DNA of 35,729 bases, taken from contig CABUZD010000006.1 of the NCBI GenBank assembly GCA_902495945.1, positions 1 through 35,729 on the forward strand, read 5' to 3'. A model generated the notes under the pieces. The model worked only from the letters and a program-made list of their open reading frames with translations. It was not told the DNA's origin and made no database searches. Positions 29,028 to 35,729 of this stretch are shown here, in pieces. Within the stretch, counting starts at the first letter, position 1. Every line of letters begins with the position of its first letter. The stretch is from an uncultured Collinsella sp. (GTDB taxonomy: Bacteria > Actinomycetota > Coriobacteriia > Coriobacteriales > Coriobacteriaceae). The position numbers were made by a program, and so were the translations under genes.

Positions 29028-30386
29028 ATGCATTTTTTCTCAGTAAGTGATCGTCGTTACTGCTTCGATGAGGTCACTCGCAATTGCTTTCAGGTTGACC
29101 AAGCATCAGAAGATGCGCTTCGCATATTTGAAGCATCGGGAAGAACGGTCAACTCGAAGTTGCTAACAAAGTCACTTGCTGCGAAAGGCTACGACCAAAC
29201 GACCATAGCAGAACTTGAAGACGACATTGATGAGTATCAACGATTGTCTGAGCGGACTTTCTTAACAAAAGACACGCCTCGAAAACTTAGATCCATCGAA
29301 CTCCACGTTTCACATGCATGCAACCTTGGTTGTAGTTACTGTTTTGCCGGTAAAGGAGATTATGGAACGTCTCCTCTGCTGATGACAGACGAGATAGCCT
29401 TCAAGGCGGTCGACTACCTCGTCGCAAGTTCATCGGAAAACGAAACGCTTGCGATCGTCTTTTTTGGTGGGGAACCCATGATTAACGAGCCGCTGATATG
29501 GAAAACGGTCGACTATTCAAAAAGAATATACCCCAATAGAAACTTTACCTATTCTATTACGACCAACGGAACGCTTTTGAATGACACTGCTGTGAATTCT
29601 TTCAAGGAGCACGGGTTTTCTGTTCTGATTAGTCTCGATGGTACAGGATGCAAGCACGATGCATCGCGCCCGTACAAGACGGGAGGCGGCTCTTTCTCCG
29701 ATATCGACAAAAACGTTCGTCGTTTTTCCGAGTCGTTCCCCTTCGGCGCAAGAGCGACCTTAACAAATAATAACTGTAACCTTGTTGAAGACTATCTTCA
29801 GTTTAAAGAGATGGGCTTCAGAAGGATTTACTTCTCGCCCGTGAGCTCATTCGATGAGAATATCAAACTCGACGAACACTCATTAAACAAAATCAGGGCG
29901 GGCCTAATAGATTTGGCGGATCAATATCTCAAACAGATTGATCAAGGGGAAAAGCCCTTGTTTAGAACATTGAAAACTGCAGTTGATTTGATTATGAGCA
30001 ACAGGATCGCCTTTGTCGGATGCGGGGCTGGCAGGCGTTTTATTTCCGTGACTCCCGAAGGGGACGTATACCCCTGTCACAGGTTTGTCGGGATGATGCG
30101 ATTCAAAATGGGCAACATCGTCACCGGAATTGACGAAACTAGGTATATTGAAAACTGGAGTCAGGGTGTCGAAAAAAGAATTGACTGTACGGACTGTTGG
30201 GCTCGGTCTTTCTGTGGTGGGGGCTGTAGCTGGGAGGCTGCAGACGAGCACGGCTACTTGCCCAAGAGTCTACACCCTGCATCATGTGAATATAGAAAAA
30301 TGTGCTACGAGATGGCTTTTGACCTTATTTCCCGCCACTCATCTTCGCAGGAGAAAAATCAACGAGAAGCTACTGTATCGGAATAA
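29028..30386 (+). CDS. Radical SAM/SPASM peptide maturase (SCIFF/ranthipeptide type)
   Basis: A 452-residue enzyme that should install thioether or related crosslinks in the adjacent peptides. Residues 1-85 look like the N-terminal recognition region of SCIFF-type maturases. The radical SAM core has CNLGCSYC (C98, C102, C105) binding the SAM cluster and GGEP at 147-150. The SPASM region is complete: C332-x12-G-x4-C350, then C387-x2-C390-x5-C396-x3-C400 and C420, enough for two auxiliary [4Fe-4S] clusters. ATG 29028 follows GAGGAA by 6 nt; an in-frame GTG at 28998 lacks such a site. Two Cys/Asp-rich peptide genes follow. The closest functional class by layout is the PapB/CteB group. Base use is AT-richer than the chromosome around it. 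Confidence 0.92.
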   Translation: MHFFSVSDRRYCFDEVTRNCFQVDQASEDALRIFEASGRTVNSKLLTKSLAAKGYDQTTIAELEDDIDEYQRLSERTFLTKDTPRKLRSIELHVSHACNLGCSYCFAGKGDYGTSPLLMTDEIAFKAVDYLVASSSENETLAIVFFGGEPMINEPLIWKTVDYSKRIYPNRNFTYSITTNGTLLNDTAVNSFKEHGFSVLISLDGTGCKHDASRPYKTGGGSFSDIDKNVRRFSESFPFGARATLTNNNCNLVEDYLQFKEMGFRRIYFSPVSSFDENIKLDEHSLNKIRAGLIDLADQYLKQIDQGEKPLFRTLKTAVDLIMSNRIAFVGCGAGRRFISVTPEGDVYPCHRFVGMMRFKMGNIVTGIDETRYIENWSQGVEKRIDCTDCWARSFCGGGCSWEAADEHGYLPKSLHPASCEYRKMCYEMAFDLISRHSSSQEKNQREATVSE

Positions 30387-30555
30387 GCGGTTCAGCGCAT
30401 TGCTGTCACCATTGTGGAGGTGTTCGTTCTTCTGATTACCGTCTGCAAAGCTTATTGCTACGTTCGCCGAAACCATTCTAGAAATATGGTGAACTAGACA
30501 TCTTGGTTTGTTATACACAATATTGAGGTTTTTCTGCACTCAAAGGGAGGTAGTC
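30387..30555. promoter_or_regulatory. Gap before the precursor genes, possible internal promoter
   Basis: 170 nt between the maturase and the first precursor gene. AT-rich sequence with TAGACA near 30494 and CAATAT 17 nt later could be a promoter giving extra precursor mRNA, which is common in such clusters. The match to consensus is weak. Confidence 0.25.
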
Positions 30556-30759
30556 GTGAAGCATATTCATCCGATTAATCCAGGAAGTGGCGACGAGGCA
30601 GGCGTGAAGCCGATGTCTTTTGACTGCCTCTTGGGCATTACTGACATCTGTACTGTTTATGATAAAGCAGATGGCTGTGGTGCATACGATTACTGCGACT
30701 ATGACATGGATGGCGGCAGCATCTGCGTTGTAGATCACTGTGGCATTGATCAAACGTAG
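30556..30759 (+). CDS. Precursor peptide A of the radical SAM cluster
   Basis: A 67-residue peptide starting at GTG, 6 nt after GGGAGG (an upstream in-frame ATG has no such site). The leader begins KHIHP, as in the second peptide. The core has six Cys (24, 32, 41, 47, 57, 62), each followed by Asp after 5, 3, 3, 2, 2 and 2 residues: CLLGITD, CTVYD, CGAYD, CDYD, CVVD, CGID. It is acidic, with almost no Lys or Arg after residue 37. This is the substrate pattern of Cys-to-Asp thioether formers (freyrasin class). The mature product and leader cleavage site are unknown. I do not recognise a named precursor family with the KHIHP start. Confidence 0.88.
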   Translation: MKHIHPINPGSGDEAGVKPMSFDCLLGITDICTVYDKADGCGAYDYCDYDMDGGSICVVDHCGIDQT

Positions 30760-30789
30760 TCTCTAATTGGATTAAGGTGAGGAGCTGTT

Positions 30790-30969
30790 ATGAAGCATAT
30801 CCATCCTGTTGGTTCAAATGAACATCCTCCCGTTGAGCCTTGTTGTCTTGGAGTTGATATATGCAATTTTTACGACATCGCCGAGTGCCCTGTTGCGGAT
30901 TGGTGCTATGTCGATAAAGAATCAAGCTGTGTTTTGCCAGCAGATTGGTGCGATCCAGTTGACGAGTAG
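30790..30969 (+). CDS. Precursor peptide B of the radical SAM cluster
   Basis: A 59-residue peptide, ATG after AAGGTGAGGAG. It shares MKHIHP with peptide A and aligns with it through the core (C-LG-x-D-IC-x-x-YD-x-A and on to the last Cys). Seven Cys: 18, 19, 25, 33, 39, 47, 54. From Cys 19 each is followed by Asp after 3, 3, 3, 2, 4 and 3 residues (CLGVD, CNFYD, CPVAD, CYVD, CVLPAD, CDPVD). Three Trp/Tyr-Cys pairs occur (WC, WC and CY). The 30-nt spacing after gene A and the diverged sequence suggest a two-peptide product or two separate products from one enzyme. Confidence 0.88.
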   Translation: MKHIHPVGSNEHPPVEPCCLGVDICNFYDIAECPVADWCYVDKESSCVLPADWCDPVDE

Positions 30970-31047
30970 TTTTGTGGCTAGGAACTATTTGGTCCAATTC
31001 AGAATAAGATGGGAACAAATACCAAAATCTCGTGTCTGGGAGGAGTT

Positions 31048-31155
31048 ATGCCATTATTGCAAGGTCTCGTTGGATTAGCCTTTATACTTGCGTTATATCT
31101 GGCACCTTTTTTAATTCTGTTCTTCATTATCCGACTCTTTCTTCGGAGAAAATAG
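31048..31155 (+). CDS. 35-residue membrane peptide downstream of the precursors
   Basis: A tiny gene with GGGAGGAG a few bases before its ATG. The product is almost wholly hydrophobic from about residue 8 to 29 (GLVGLAFILALYLAPFLILF), with a basic C-terminal tail (RLFLRRK), so it is a single-span membrane peptide with its C-terminus probably inside. It is the last gene before a terminator in the precursor operon. It could give self-protection, help export or be a toxin-like peptide; sequence alone cannot decide. Confidence 0.65.
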   Translation: MPLLQGLVGLAFILALYLAPFLILFFIIRLFLRRK

Positions 31156-31220
31156 GAGTGTCACGCAAACATTAGCGTAGCTTTCTTCCAATATGAGCCG
31201 AGCATTGGCAAGTGGAATAA

Positions 31221-31270
31221 GAAGCCCGACCGTTCGCCACATGAAAGTGATCGGACGGGCTTCTCTATTT
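31221..31270 (+). terminator. Terminator of the maturase-precursor operon
   Basis: Hairpin arms GAAGCCCGACCG and CGGACGGGCTTC (one mismatch) with a 19-nt loop, followed by TCTATTT on the plus strand, 65 nt after the small membrane peptide gene. Confidence 0.7.
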
Positions 31271-31358
31271 AACCTGGGCCGCCACCCATAGCGGCTTTCC
31301 AAGCGTATTCTCAGTGCAAAGCAATCGTCAGTTTAATCCTATGCGCTGATACCGCATT

Positions 31359-31484
31359 TCATTTGTTCGGCTCGAATTCTACGGCCTGGCAACCCTCGCA
31401 CTCTCCGGCAAATGGATTGAACGCGAAGGCAGAGATGATGTGTGCGTGGACATCGAGGCTGCTGTAGGCAACATACTGGGACAT
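31359..31484 (-). pseudogene. IS110-type transposase N-terminal remnant
   Basis: A 41-codon minus-strand frame reads MSQYVAYSSLDVHAHIISAF and continues to a premature stop. The YVAYSSLDVHA stretch resembles the start of the DEDD (RuvC-like) domain of IS110-family transposases, with the first catalytic Asp (D11). No further transposase is found downstream in any frame, so it is a dead fragment. Assignment rests on one motif remembered from the family. Confidence 0.6.
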
Positions 31485-31855
31485 GGACCCCCGCTGCGCG
31501 TGGTATGCGGCCCGGCATATTCATTGCCGTCCAACCCCGTGTAGTTGCAGCAAAGGGTGGAACCTCAATGCTCAGCTCATGTTGTCCGTGGGACACGAGA
31601 ATCGTAAGTACACTTTGGTGCGATTCTCACGCTGATACTGAGCCACCTGGAATAAGATACGTCGCGACAACACTTCGCTTCACCTCTGTCTCGACAAGAT
31701 GACGTAGACTAAAGTTTCCTTTAGTAAGAGAACGAGAACTATATCTGAAAGCGTTGCGATGGCGTGAAGGCACCGAGTCCGAACCGCCTGAATGCTACGT
31801 GCATCTGCATCGCCTTTTTGTTATCTCTGCCAGTTGGGTAGCACTACACTTGTCA
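31485..31855. other. Intergenic region between precursor operon and ABC gene
   Basis: No intact gene. A small hairpin (GAGAATCG / CGATTCTC, 31597-31628) is present. The remainder looks like scrambled remnant sequence next to the transposase fragment. Confidence 0.35.
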
Positions 31856-33508
31856 TCATTTACCCTGGTACATGCTGTCTAAATCCACTACCCCTTCTAC
31901 CGCGCCGACCATCTCGTCATCGTGAGAGACAACGATGATCAGCTGGCTTTGCTTGTTGCGCTTAACATAGGCCGCAAGCTCGGCGCGGCTTACAGCGTCT
32001 AACCCAGTCGTGGGCTCGTCGAGTACCAAAACTGACGACTTGCGTGAAATCGCCGACCATAAGTACACTCGGCGCAGCTCACCGCCCGAAAGCGCGGAGC
32101 AACGTTTCCCGAGCAACTCCTTCACGCTGTTTTCCAGCGAAAGTAGGCCATCTACACCCCGGTGATAGGAAGAAAAGGGCGTGTCGAAATACTCTAACAG
32201 CTCTTTCACCGTTTCGTCCGGCGCGAAGCACGACTGTGGGCAGCACGATATCTCTCTCGCACGTATGTAATCCAAGTCGCATTCTTCGATTGGCACACCG
32301 TTGTATTTTACTTTGCCTTTCGATGAGTATAGCCCGAGCATCAAGTAAAGAAGTGACGTCTTGCCTCTTCCGTTTTCCCCAACTATGCAATATGTACCAG
32401 GACCGGAAAACTTGAAAGAAAACCCGCCGAGGACCTCTCGGACAGATCCGTCTGGAAGGGCAACCGAGAATTCCAAATCAGATACCGAAATGTCATTTAT
32501 TTCATCGAGTTTAGCTAAATCGGTCCGATTCCACCCCGATCTCTCCTTTTCTCTCGTCGCGATAGCCGTCCTATCCCATGATGCTTTGGCATCTTGATAG
32601 GATTTGAACAATGACATCATACTTTTCAAAGTCTTAAAGAGAACCGCGAAGTATGTACCGATGATAGTGTACTCGCCTATTGACATAGTTCCGTTAATGA
32701 TTCGTACTCCGGAAACAACAAGTATCACCGCTTGAAACAACGCTGCGAAAAGACCATCGAGCGATGTCAGAGAATATGATAGCTTTCCGGAGCGCAAAAC
32801 TTTGGGAAAATAGCTCTTAAACCCAGCGTCGAGCGCTTGTTCGCTCTTGCCGTACGAAGATGTCAGTTGAATGTTGAGAATCTGATTAAGCTGCGATGCA
32901 ATTGCGGCGTAAAAGGCGCTGTCCGCCTCTTTCTTCTCATACGTGACCCTATACAAAAGTTTCCTCAACCCAGTAATTACACAGAAATACACGATGAGGA
33001 GAATGATGGAAAACACCGCGAGAGTTGAATCAATTGACCATATGATAAGCAATACGATGGGAATGGCTACAATGGACAGCGGCGCACTGATAAAATTCGC
33101 CAAAACGAAGGATGAGACCACGCTGGAGTCGGAAATAATCCGTTGCGTTGTATAGGCTGGATCGATGGTCCGACTCACCAAGTAATCGTCTCTTTCAAAA
33201 CGCAAGACGGCCTCCCTGAGAAGATCAAAGGAAAGTCTCGTGGTTATGCGAATGGAAAGTGTTCCTGCAAAATAAGTAAAGAGGGTGGAGAAAACTCCTA
33301 TTGACGCAACCAGGAGCGCGAAGAGTACGGCGTCTCTTTCGCTGCGGTTACCGAGAAGAAAATCTAAGAATTTCCCGTTCACGTATGGCATGGCATAGGA
33401 GAGAGCGGTTCCAATCACCGTGATAGCAATGAAGACGAAAGCCCCTTTTGCTCTGATGAACCTCGAGAGAACGCATCGAATCAAGGAAGGCCCCAATCTA
33501 CCCGCCAC
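31856..33508 (-). CDS. ABC exporter (fused membrane and ATPase domains)
   Basis: A 550-residue half-transporter; two copies would form an exporter. Membrane domain about 20-310 with six spans; ATPase domain about 340-550 with Walker A GENGRGKT (377-384), Q-loop CCPQ (Q425), signature LSGGE (473-477), Walker B VLVLDEP (D497, E498) and switch His 529. There is no N-terminal C39 peptidase domain, so it would not cut leaders. It probably exports the modified peptides, though it lies on the opposite strand from them. The start is a GTG with no strong ribosome site; the first helix begins soon after, so the true start may be a nearby codon. Base use matches the island. Confidence 0.88.
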   Translation of the reverse strand: MAGRLGPSLIRCVLSRFIRAKGAFVFIAITVIGTALSYAMPYVNGKFLDFLLGNRSERDAVLFALLVASIGVFSTLFTYFAGTLSIRITTRLSFDLLREAVLRFERDDYLVSRTIDPAYTTQRIISDSSVVSSFVLANFISAPLSIVAIPIVLLIIWSIDSTLAVFSIILLIVYFCVITGLRKLLYRVTYEKKEADSAFYAAIASQLNQILNIQLTSSYGKSEQALDAGFKSYFPKVLRSGKLSYSLTSLDGLFAALFQAVILVVSGVRIINGTMSIGEYTIIGTYFAVLFKTLKSMMSLFKSYQDAKASWDRTAIATREKERSGWNRTDLAKLDEINDISVSDLEFSVALPDGSVREVLGGFSFKFSGPGTYCIVGENGRGKTSLLYLMLGLYSSKGKVKYNGVPIEECDLDYIRAREISCCPQSCFAPDETVKELLEYFDTPFSSYHRGVDGLLSLENSVKELLGKRCSALSGGELRRVYLWSAISRKSSVLVLDEPTTGLDAVSRAELAAYVKRNKQSQLIIVVSHDDEMVGAVEGVVDLDSMYQGK

Positions 33509-33823
33509 AAAACATCAATCACTGATACCTTACACCTCAACACAACAGGAGCGAAGATTTGCCAATGAGACTGCTTTAAGATTGCCTTGGGCCAATACGA
33601 TCTCAAGCTCTTCCTACAAGAGAGTCGGAATCGGACATCTCCTCCGACGAACCTGGCAATCGGGCGGTTGAAATATCTTTTTCAACCGCCCGATTGCCAC
33701 AATAGATTTGAGCATCCGCCCACAAACGTCCGCGTTTTACACCCATCAAATCCTTTGCCTTTTGTCGTCTAGACTAGAAAAATCGCTCGAAATAACGCAA
33801 CCGGCCTGCTCGCTTGAAGAAAC
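33509..33823. other. Gap upstream of the ABC gene
   Basis: About 315 nt without a gene. It contains the 20-bp inverted repeat listed separately and presumably the promoter of the ABC gene. Confidence 0.4.
33654..33699. repeat. Perfect 20-bp inverted repeat
   Basis: Arms TGGCAATCGGGCGGTTGAAA (33654-33673) and its exact complement (33680-33699) are separated by six bases. The stem is GC-rich at its middle and no T-tract follows outside it on either strand. It sits between the methyltransferase pseudogene and the ABC gene, both on the minus strand. It could be a terminator with its U-run inside the stem, a MITE-like remnant or a recombination site. Confidence 0.85.
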
Positions 33824-34658
33824 CTAAGCCCGTAACGTAGATGTGCAAACTTCCGAAACGCCTTGCGCGGCATAGTGCGTATAAACTTCGTCAACCGCCT
33901 CAGAAATATCTGAGTATCGCGCCGGGTCAAAAGCATACGATGTCGCAGCTATACCCTGCACCCATTCGGAACGCGGATTAATTGAATAGCCACACAGCAT
34001 CATCATACATGCATCTAGACCTGATTTCCCAAGTATCCGACGTATTGATGAGAGCATCGCGGGTCGCCCCTGCACCATCGTCGTCACCCCTATTAGCAGT
34101 ATTTACCGTTTTTCTCTAAATGCGTATCGCCACCCTTAAGAATACGAAGTGTTTTATCCAGACCCGATTGTCCTCCATCTCAAACGAAGGGATAAGGAAT
34201 CTCATCCGGAATCGGCAGTAACGGAGGATTCACAACGACAAGCGAAAAACATGAGTCATCTCTCAGAGGGGAGTAAAGGCTCCCCTCAAGCACCCTAGTT
34301 TCGTCATCCAAAGAGTTGATGGCAGTGTTCTTCTTACAAAGGTCGACAACAAAAGGGTTGATTTCTACAGATGTTACATCCATGCCACAGTTGGTAAGTA
34401 TCAGGCCCTGTATTCTGGGGCCAGAACACAAATCGAGAGCCTTCCGTGCGCTCTGCGGTGTAAGGCGCCAATCTCAGCAAATCTGTCCCACAACACTGCG
34501 CTGAAGAACAAGACGGAACCCCTGAGCCAAACTCCCCTATACCTTATTAAGGCTAAGACAGGCAAGTTCACGCACCCGGCATATTCCAGAATAACATCCT
34601 ATTGTTTTAGATGCTCTACAAGCATGAACAACCGCGAATCGGAAAGATCTTCTAGTTT
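33824..34658 (-). pseudogene. Broken class I SAM-dependent methyltransferase
   Basis: Joining frames gives one protein. KLEDLSDSRLFMLVEHLKQ meets a TAG at 34599; the frame resumes through LWDRFAEIG, shifts near 34465, and continues as ALDLCSGPRIQGL (SAM-binding motif I) and VVVNPPLLP (the NPP motif of release-factor-type methyltransferases). It meets a TGA at 34180, resumes as DGGQSGLDKTLRILKGG, and shifts again near 34105 into the C-terminal part ending at 33824. That is two nonsense codons and two frameshifts. The 5' end is cut exactly where the right-hand direct repeat begins. It may once have been a tailoring enzyme of the island. Confidence 0.8.
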
Positions 34659-34659
34659 C

Positions 34660-35205
34660 GCCCCGACTGACCGCCAAGGGCCAAAATGGCCCCTCCATCC
34701 CCGGGCGACTGGCTCTGGCGCGCCGAGGAGTGTCCCCAAGTGCCGGCAGAAAAGAAACGTCCCTATCTGCCGGCTAGAGGGCACCGAAGAGAATGGCGTA
34801 GGTAGTGGATTCGCCGAGCTTGAGCTCGTCGCCGGGATTGAGTTGGGCGGAACGGCCGGGCTCGACCTGAATGCAGACGCGCGTGGCCCCGTTTACCACC
34901 ACGGTTCCGTTGGTGGACGACAAGTCCTCGACGTGCCAGATATTTTGAGCATCGCACCAGATATGGGCATGGCGGGCCGAGACATCGTCGCCGACGTCGG
35001 TAATATCGCCCTCACCAGTGGCCAGCGCGCCAATCTCAACACCCTGCTCACTCGGCTGAATCCAGCGCGGGGCGCTCACGACAAAACTGTTTTGCACGCG
35101 CAGCAAGCCCAAGGGGTGCGCCGGGGCGGGTTCGCGTTCGCCCGCAGTCAGCGACATGCCAAGCGAACGCGGCGTGGATGTGCCTCCGCCACAGGTCGCG
35201 TGTGC
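34660..35205. repeat. Right copy of the ~550-bp direct repeat bounding the accessory island
   Basis: It corresponds to about 27910-28460 in the same orientation. It covers the 3' half of the intact FHA gene and about 110 bp beyond its stop, including the CCGGCAG hairpin repeat at 34730-34774. Outside it on the left lies the truncated methyltransferase; on the right the FHA gene continues intact. Confidence 0.85.
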
Positions 35206-35712
35206 GTAGTCGATGGAATAGTTCACCGAGGACCGCACATCCGCCGAACAACCGACGGCGACAAACAGCACCAGCACGGCCTCGGCGCGCTCGGCGGGCA
35301 TGAGTTCCGCCGCCTGGGACAGGCGATCGAGCGCGTTGCGATAGAGATTCGTGTCCTGGTGGCACTCTTCGAGCGCGCGTACCATCGGTTCACCTGCAGG
35401 ACCGCACACCATATTGATCACAGCCGTGGAGTCCATGGGATTGCGCTGGCGCAGGGCCAGTTGCGACATAATACGCGCAGCCGAGGTACCGTATTCGGCA
35501 AAGTAGCGCTGCTGAAGCGTGCCGACCGGCGCGCGAACGATAAAGCGGGAAACCCAAGAGCGATCGGCGGCTCGGCTCTGCGGGCTGCGGCCGTCGGCGA
35601 GCGGACGGGACGAAAGCACCAAGCCGCACAGCTCGATATGGCTCAGATGCGCCGCGCGCTTAAAGATGTCAAACATGGCCCCGCATGGGGTGAGCTCAAC
35701 TTGAGATGCCAT
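34774..35712 (-). CDS. FHA-domain protein, intact
   Basis: A 312-residue protein. Residues about 1-165 form an unrecognised N-terminal domain, mostly helical (rich in Ala and Arg; QLALRQRNPMDSTAVINM and PAERAEAVLVLFVAVG stand out). A linker follows, then a C-terminal forkhead-associated domain (about 195-312) with SARHAHI and SSTNGT, the loops that hold phosphothreonine. FHA domains bind phosphorylated partners of Ser/Thr kinases. GGAGG lies about 8 nt before the ATG. Transcription runs toward the island. The partner kinase is not in this window. Confidence 0.8.
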   Translation of the reverse strand: MASQVELTPCGAMFDIFKRAAHLSHIELCGLVLSSRPLADGRSPQSRAADRSWVSRFIVRAPVGTLQQRYFAEYGTSAARIMSQLALRQRNPMDSTAVINMVCGPAGEPMVRALEECHQDTNLYRNALDRLSQAAELMPAERAEAVLVLFVAVGCSADVRSSVNYSIDYAHATCGGGTSTPRSLGMSLTAGEREPAPAHPLGLLRVQNSFVVSAPRWIQPSEQGVEIGALATGEGDITDVGDDVSARHAHIWCDAQNIWHVEDLSSTNGTVVVNGATRVCIQVEPGRSAQLNPGDELKLGESTTYAILFGAL

Positions 35713-35729
35713 GACCTAGGCCTCCTTGG

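Noticed and set aside
30508..30555. Upstream ATG start for precursor peptide A
   Set aside because: No ribosome site; GTG 30556 has GGGAGG at ideal spacing and gives the same KHIHP start as peptide B.
33654..33699. Ordinary intrinsic terminator
   Set aside because: No T-tract follows the stem on either strand, so it is listed as an inverted repeat.

Overview
The window looks like a chromosomal segment of a high-GC, anaerobic gut actinobacterium of the Coriobacteriia, most likely Collinsella or a close relative. This is inferred from gene content (pyruvate:ferredoxin oxidoreductase, carbamate kinase, cellobiose-type PTS, LytTR regulators), strong GGAGG-type ribosome binding sites and GC-rich hairpin terminators. 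There is no rRNA or tRNA to prove it, and I see no CRISPR array.

Layout. 1-8.9 kb, minus strand: a YfcE-type phosphodiesterase; an operon of a GT2 glycosyltransferase, a LytS-type histidine kinase and a LytTR response regulator; an Atg22/UMF1-type MFS permease; a zinc-dependent phospholipase C-like protein; and a second, paralogous LytS/LytR pair. 8.9-13.2 kb: an amidohydrolase with an APC permease (minus) and a membrane-anchored C39-like protease (plus). 13.2-20.5 kb: a beta-glucoside PTS operon (PRD regulator, IIA, IIB, IIC, GH1 6-phospho-beta-glucosidase) and an orphan carbamate kinase. 20.5-23.7 kb, plus strand: a DUF3830-like gene, an unknown gene, and an AAA_14/DUF4143 ATPase preceded by 33-34 bp tandem repeats. 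24-27.6 kb: the large nifJ pyruvate:ferredoxin oxidoreductase gene, with a terminator nested inside a 29-bp perfect inverted repeat.

28.5-34.7 kb is a visibly AT-richer accessory island carrying what looks like a ribosomal peptide natural-product (RiPP) system. It has a radical SAM/SPASM maturase, two small Cys/Asp-rich precursor peptides sharing a KHIHP leader start, a 35-residue membrane peptide and, on the opposite strand, a one-chain ABC exporter. It also holds a methyltransferase pseudogene with four lesions and an IS110-type transposase remnant. In both precursors each of six cysteines is followed within two to five residues by aspartate, the pattern expected of a ranthipeptide (freyrasin-like, Cys-to-Asp thioether) substrate. 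The island is bounded by two direct copies of about 550 bp containing the 3' end of an FHA-domain gene: a truncated copy at about 27.91-28.46 kb, and the copy at the end of the intact FHA gene at about 34.66-35.21 kb. This suggests insertion by recombination at the FHA gene.

The flanking housekeeping genes fit a fermentative sugar user: beta-glucosides enter and are phosphorylated by the PTS, GH1 cleaves them, and NifJ turns pyruvate into acetyl-CoA and reduced ferredoxin. The two LytS/LytR pairs probably sense the cell-envelope state or extracellular metabolites.
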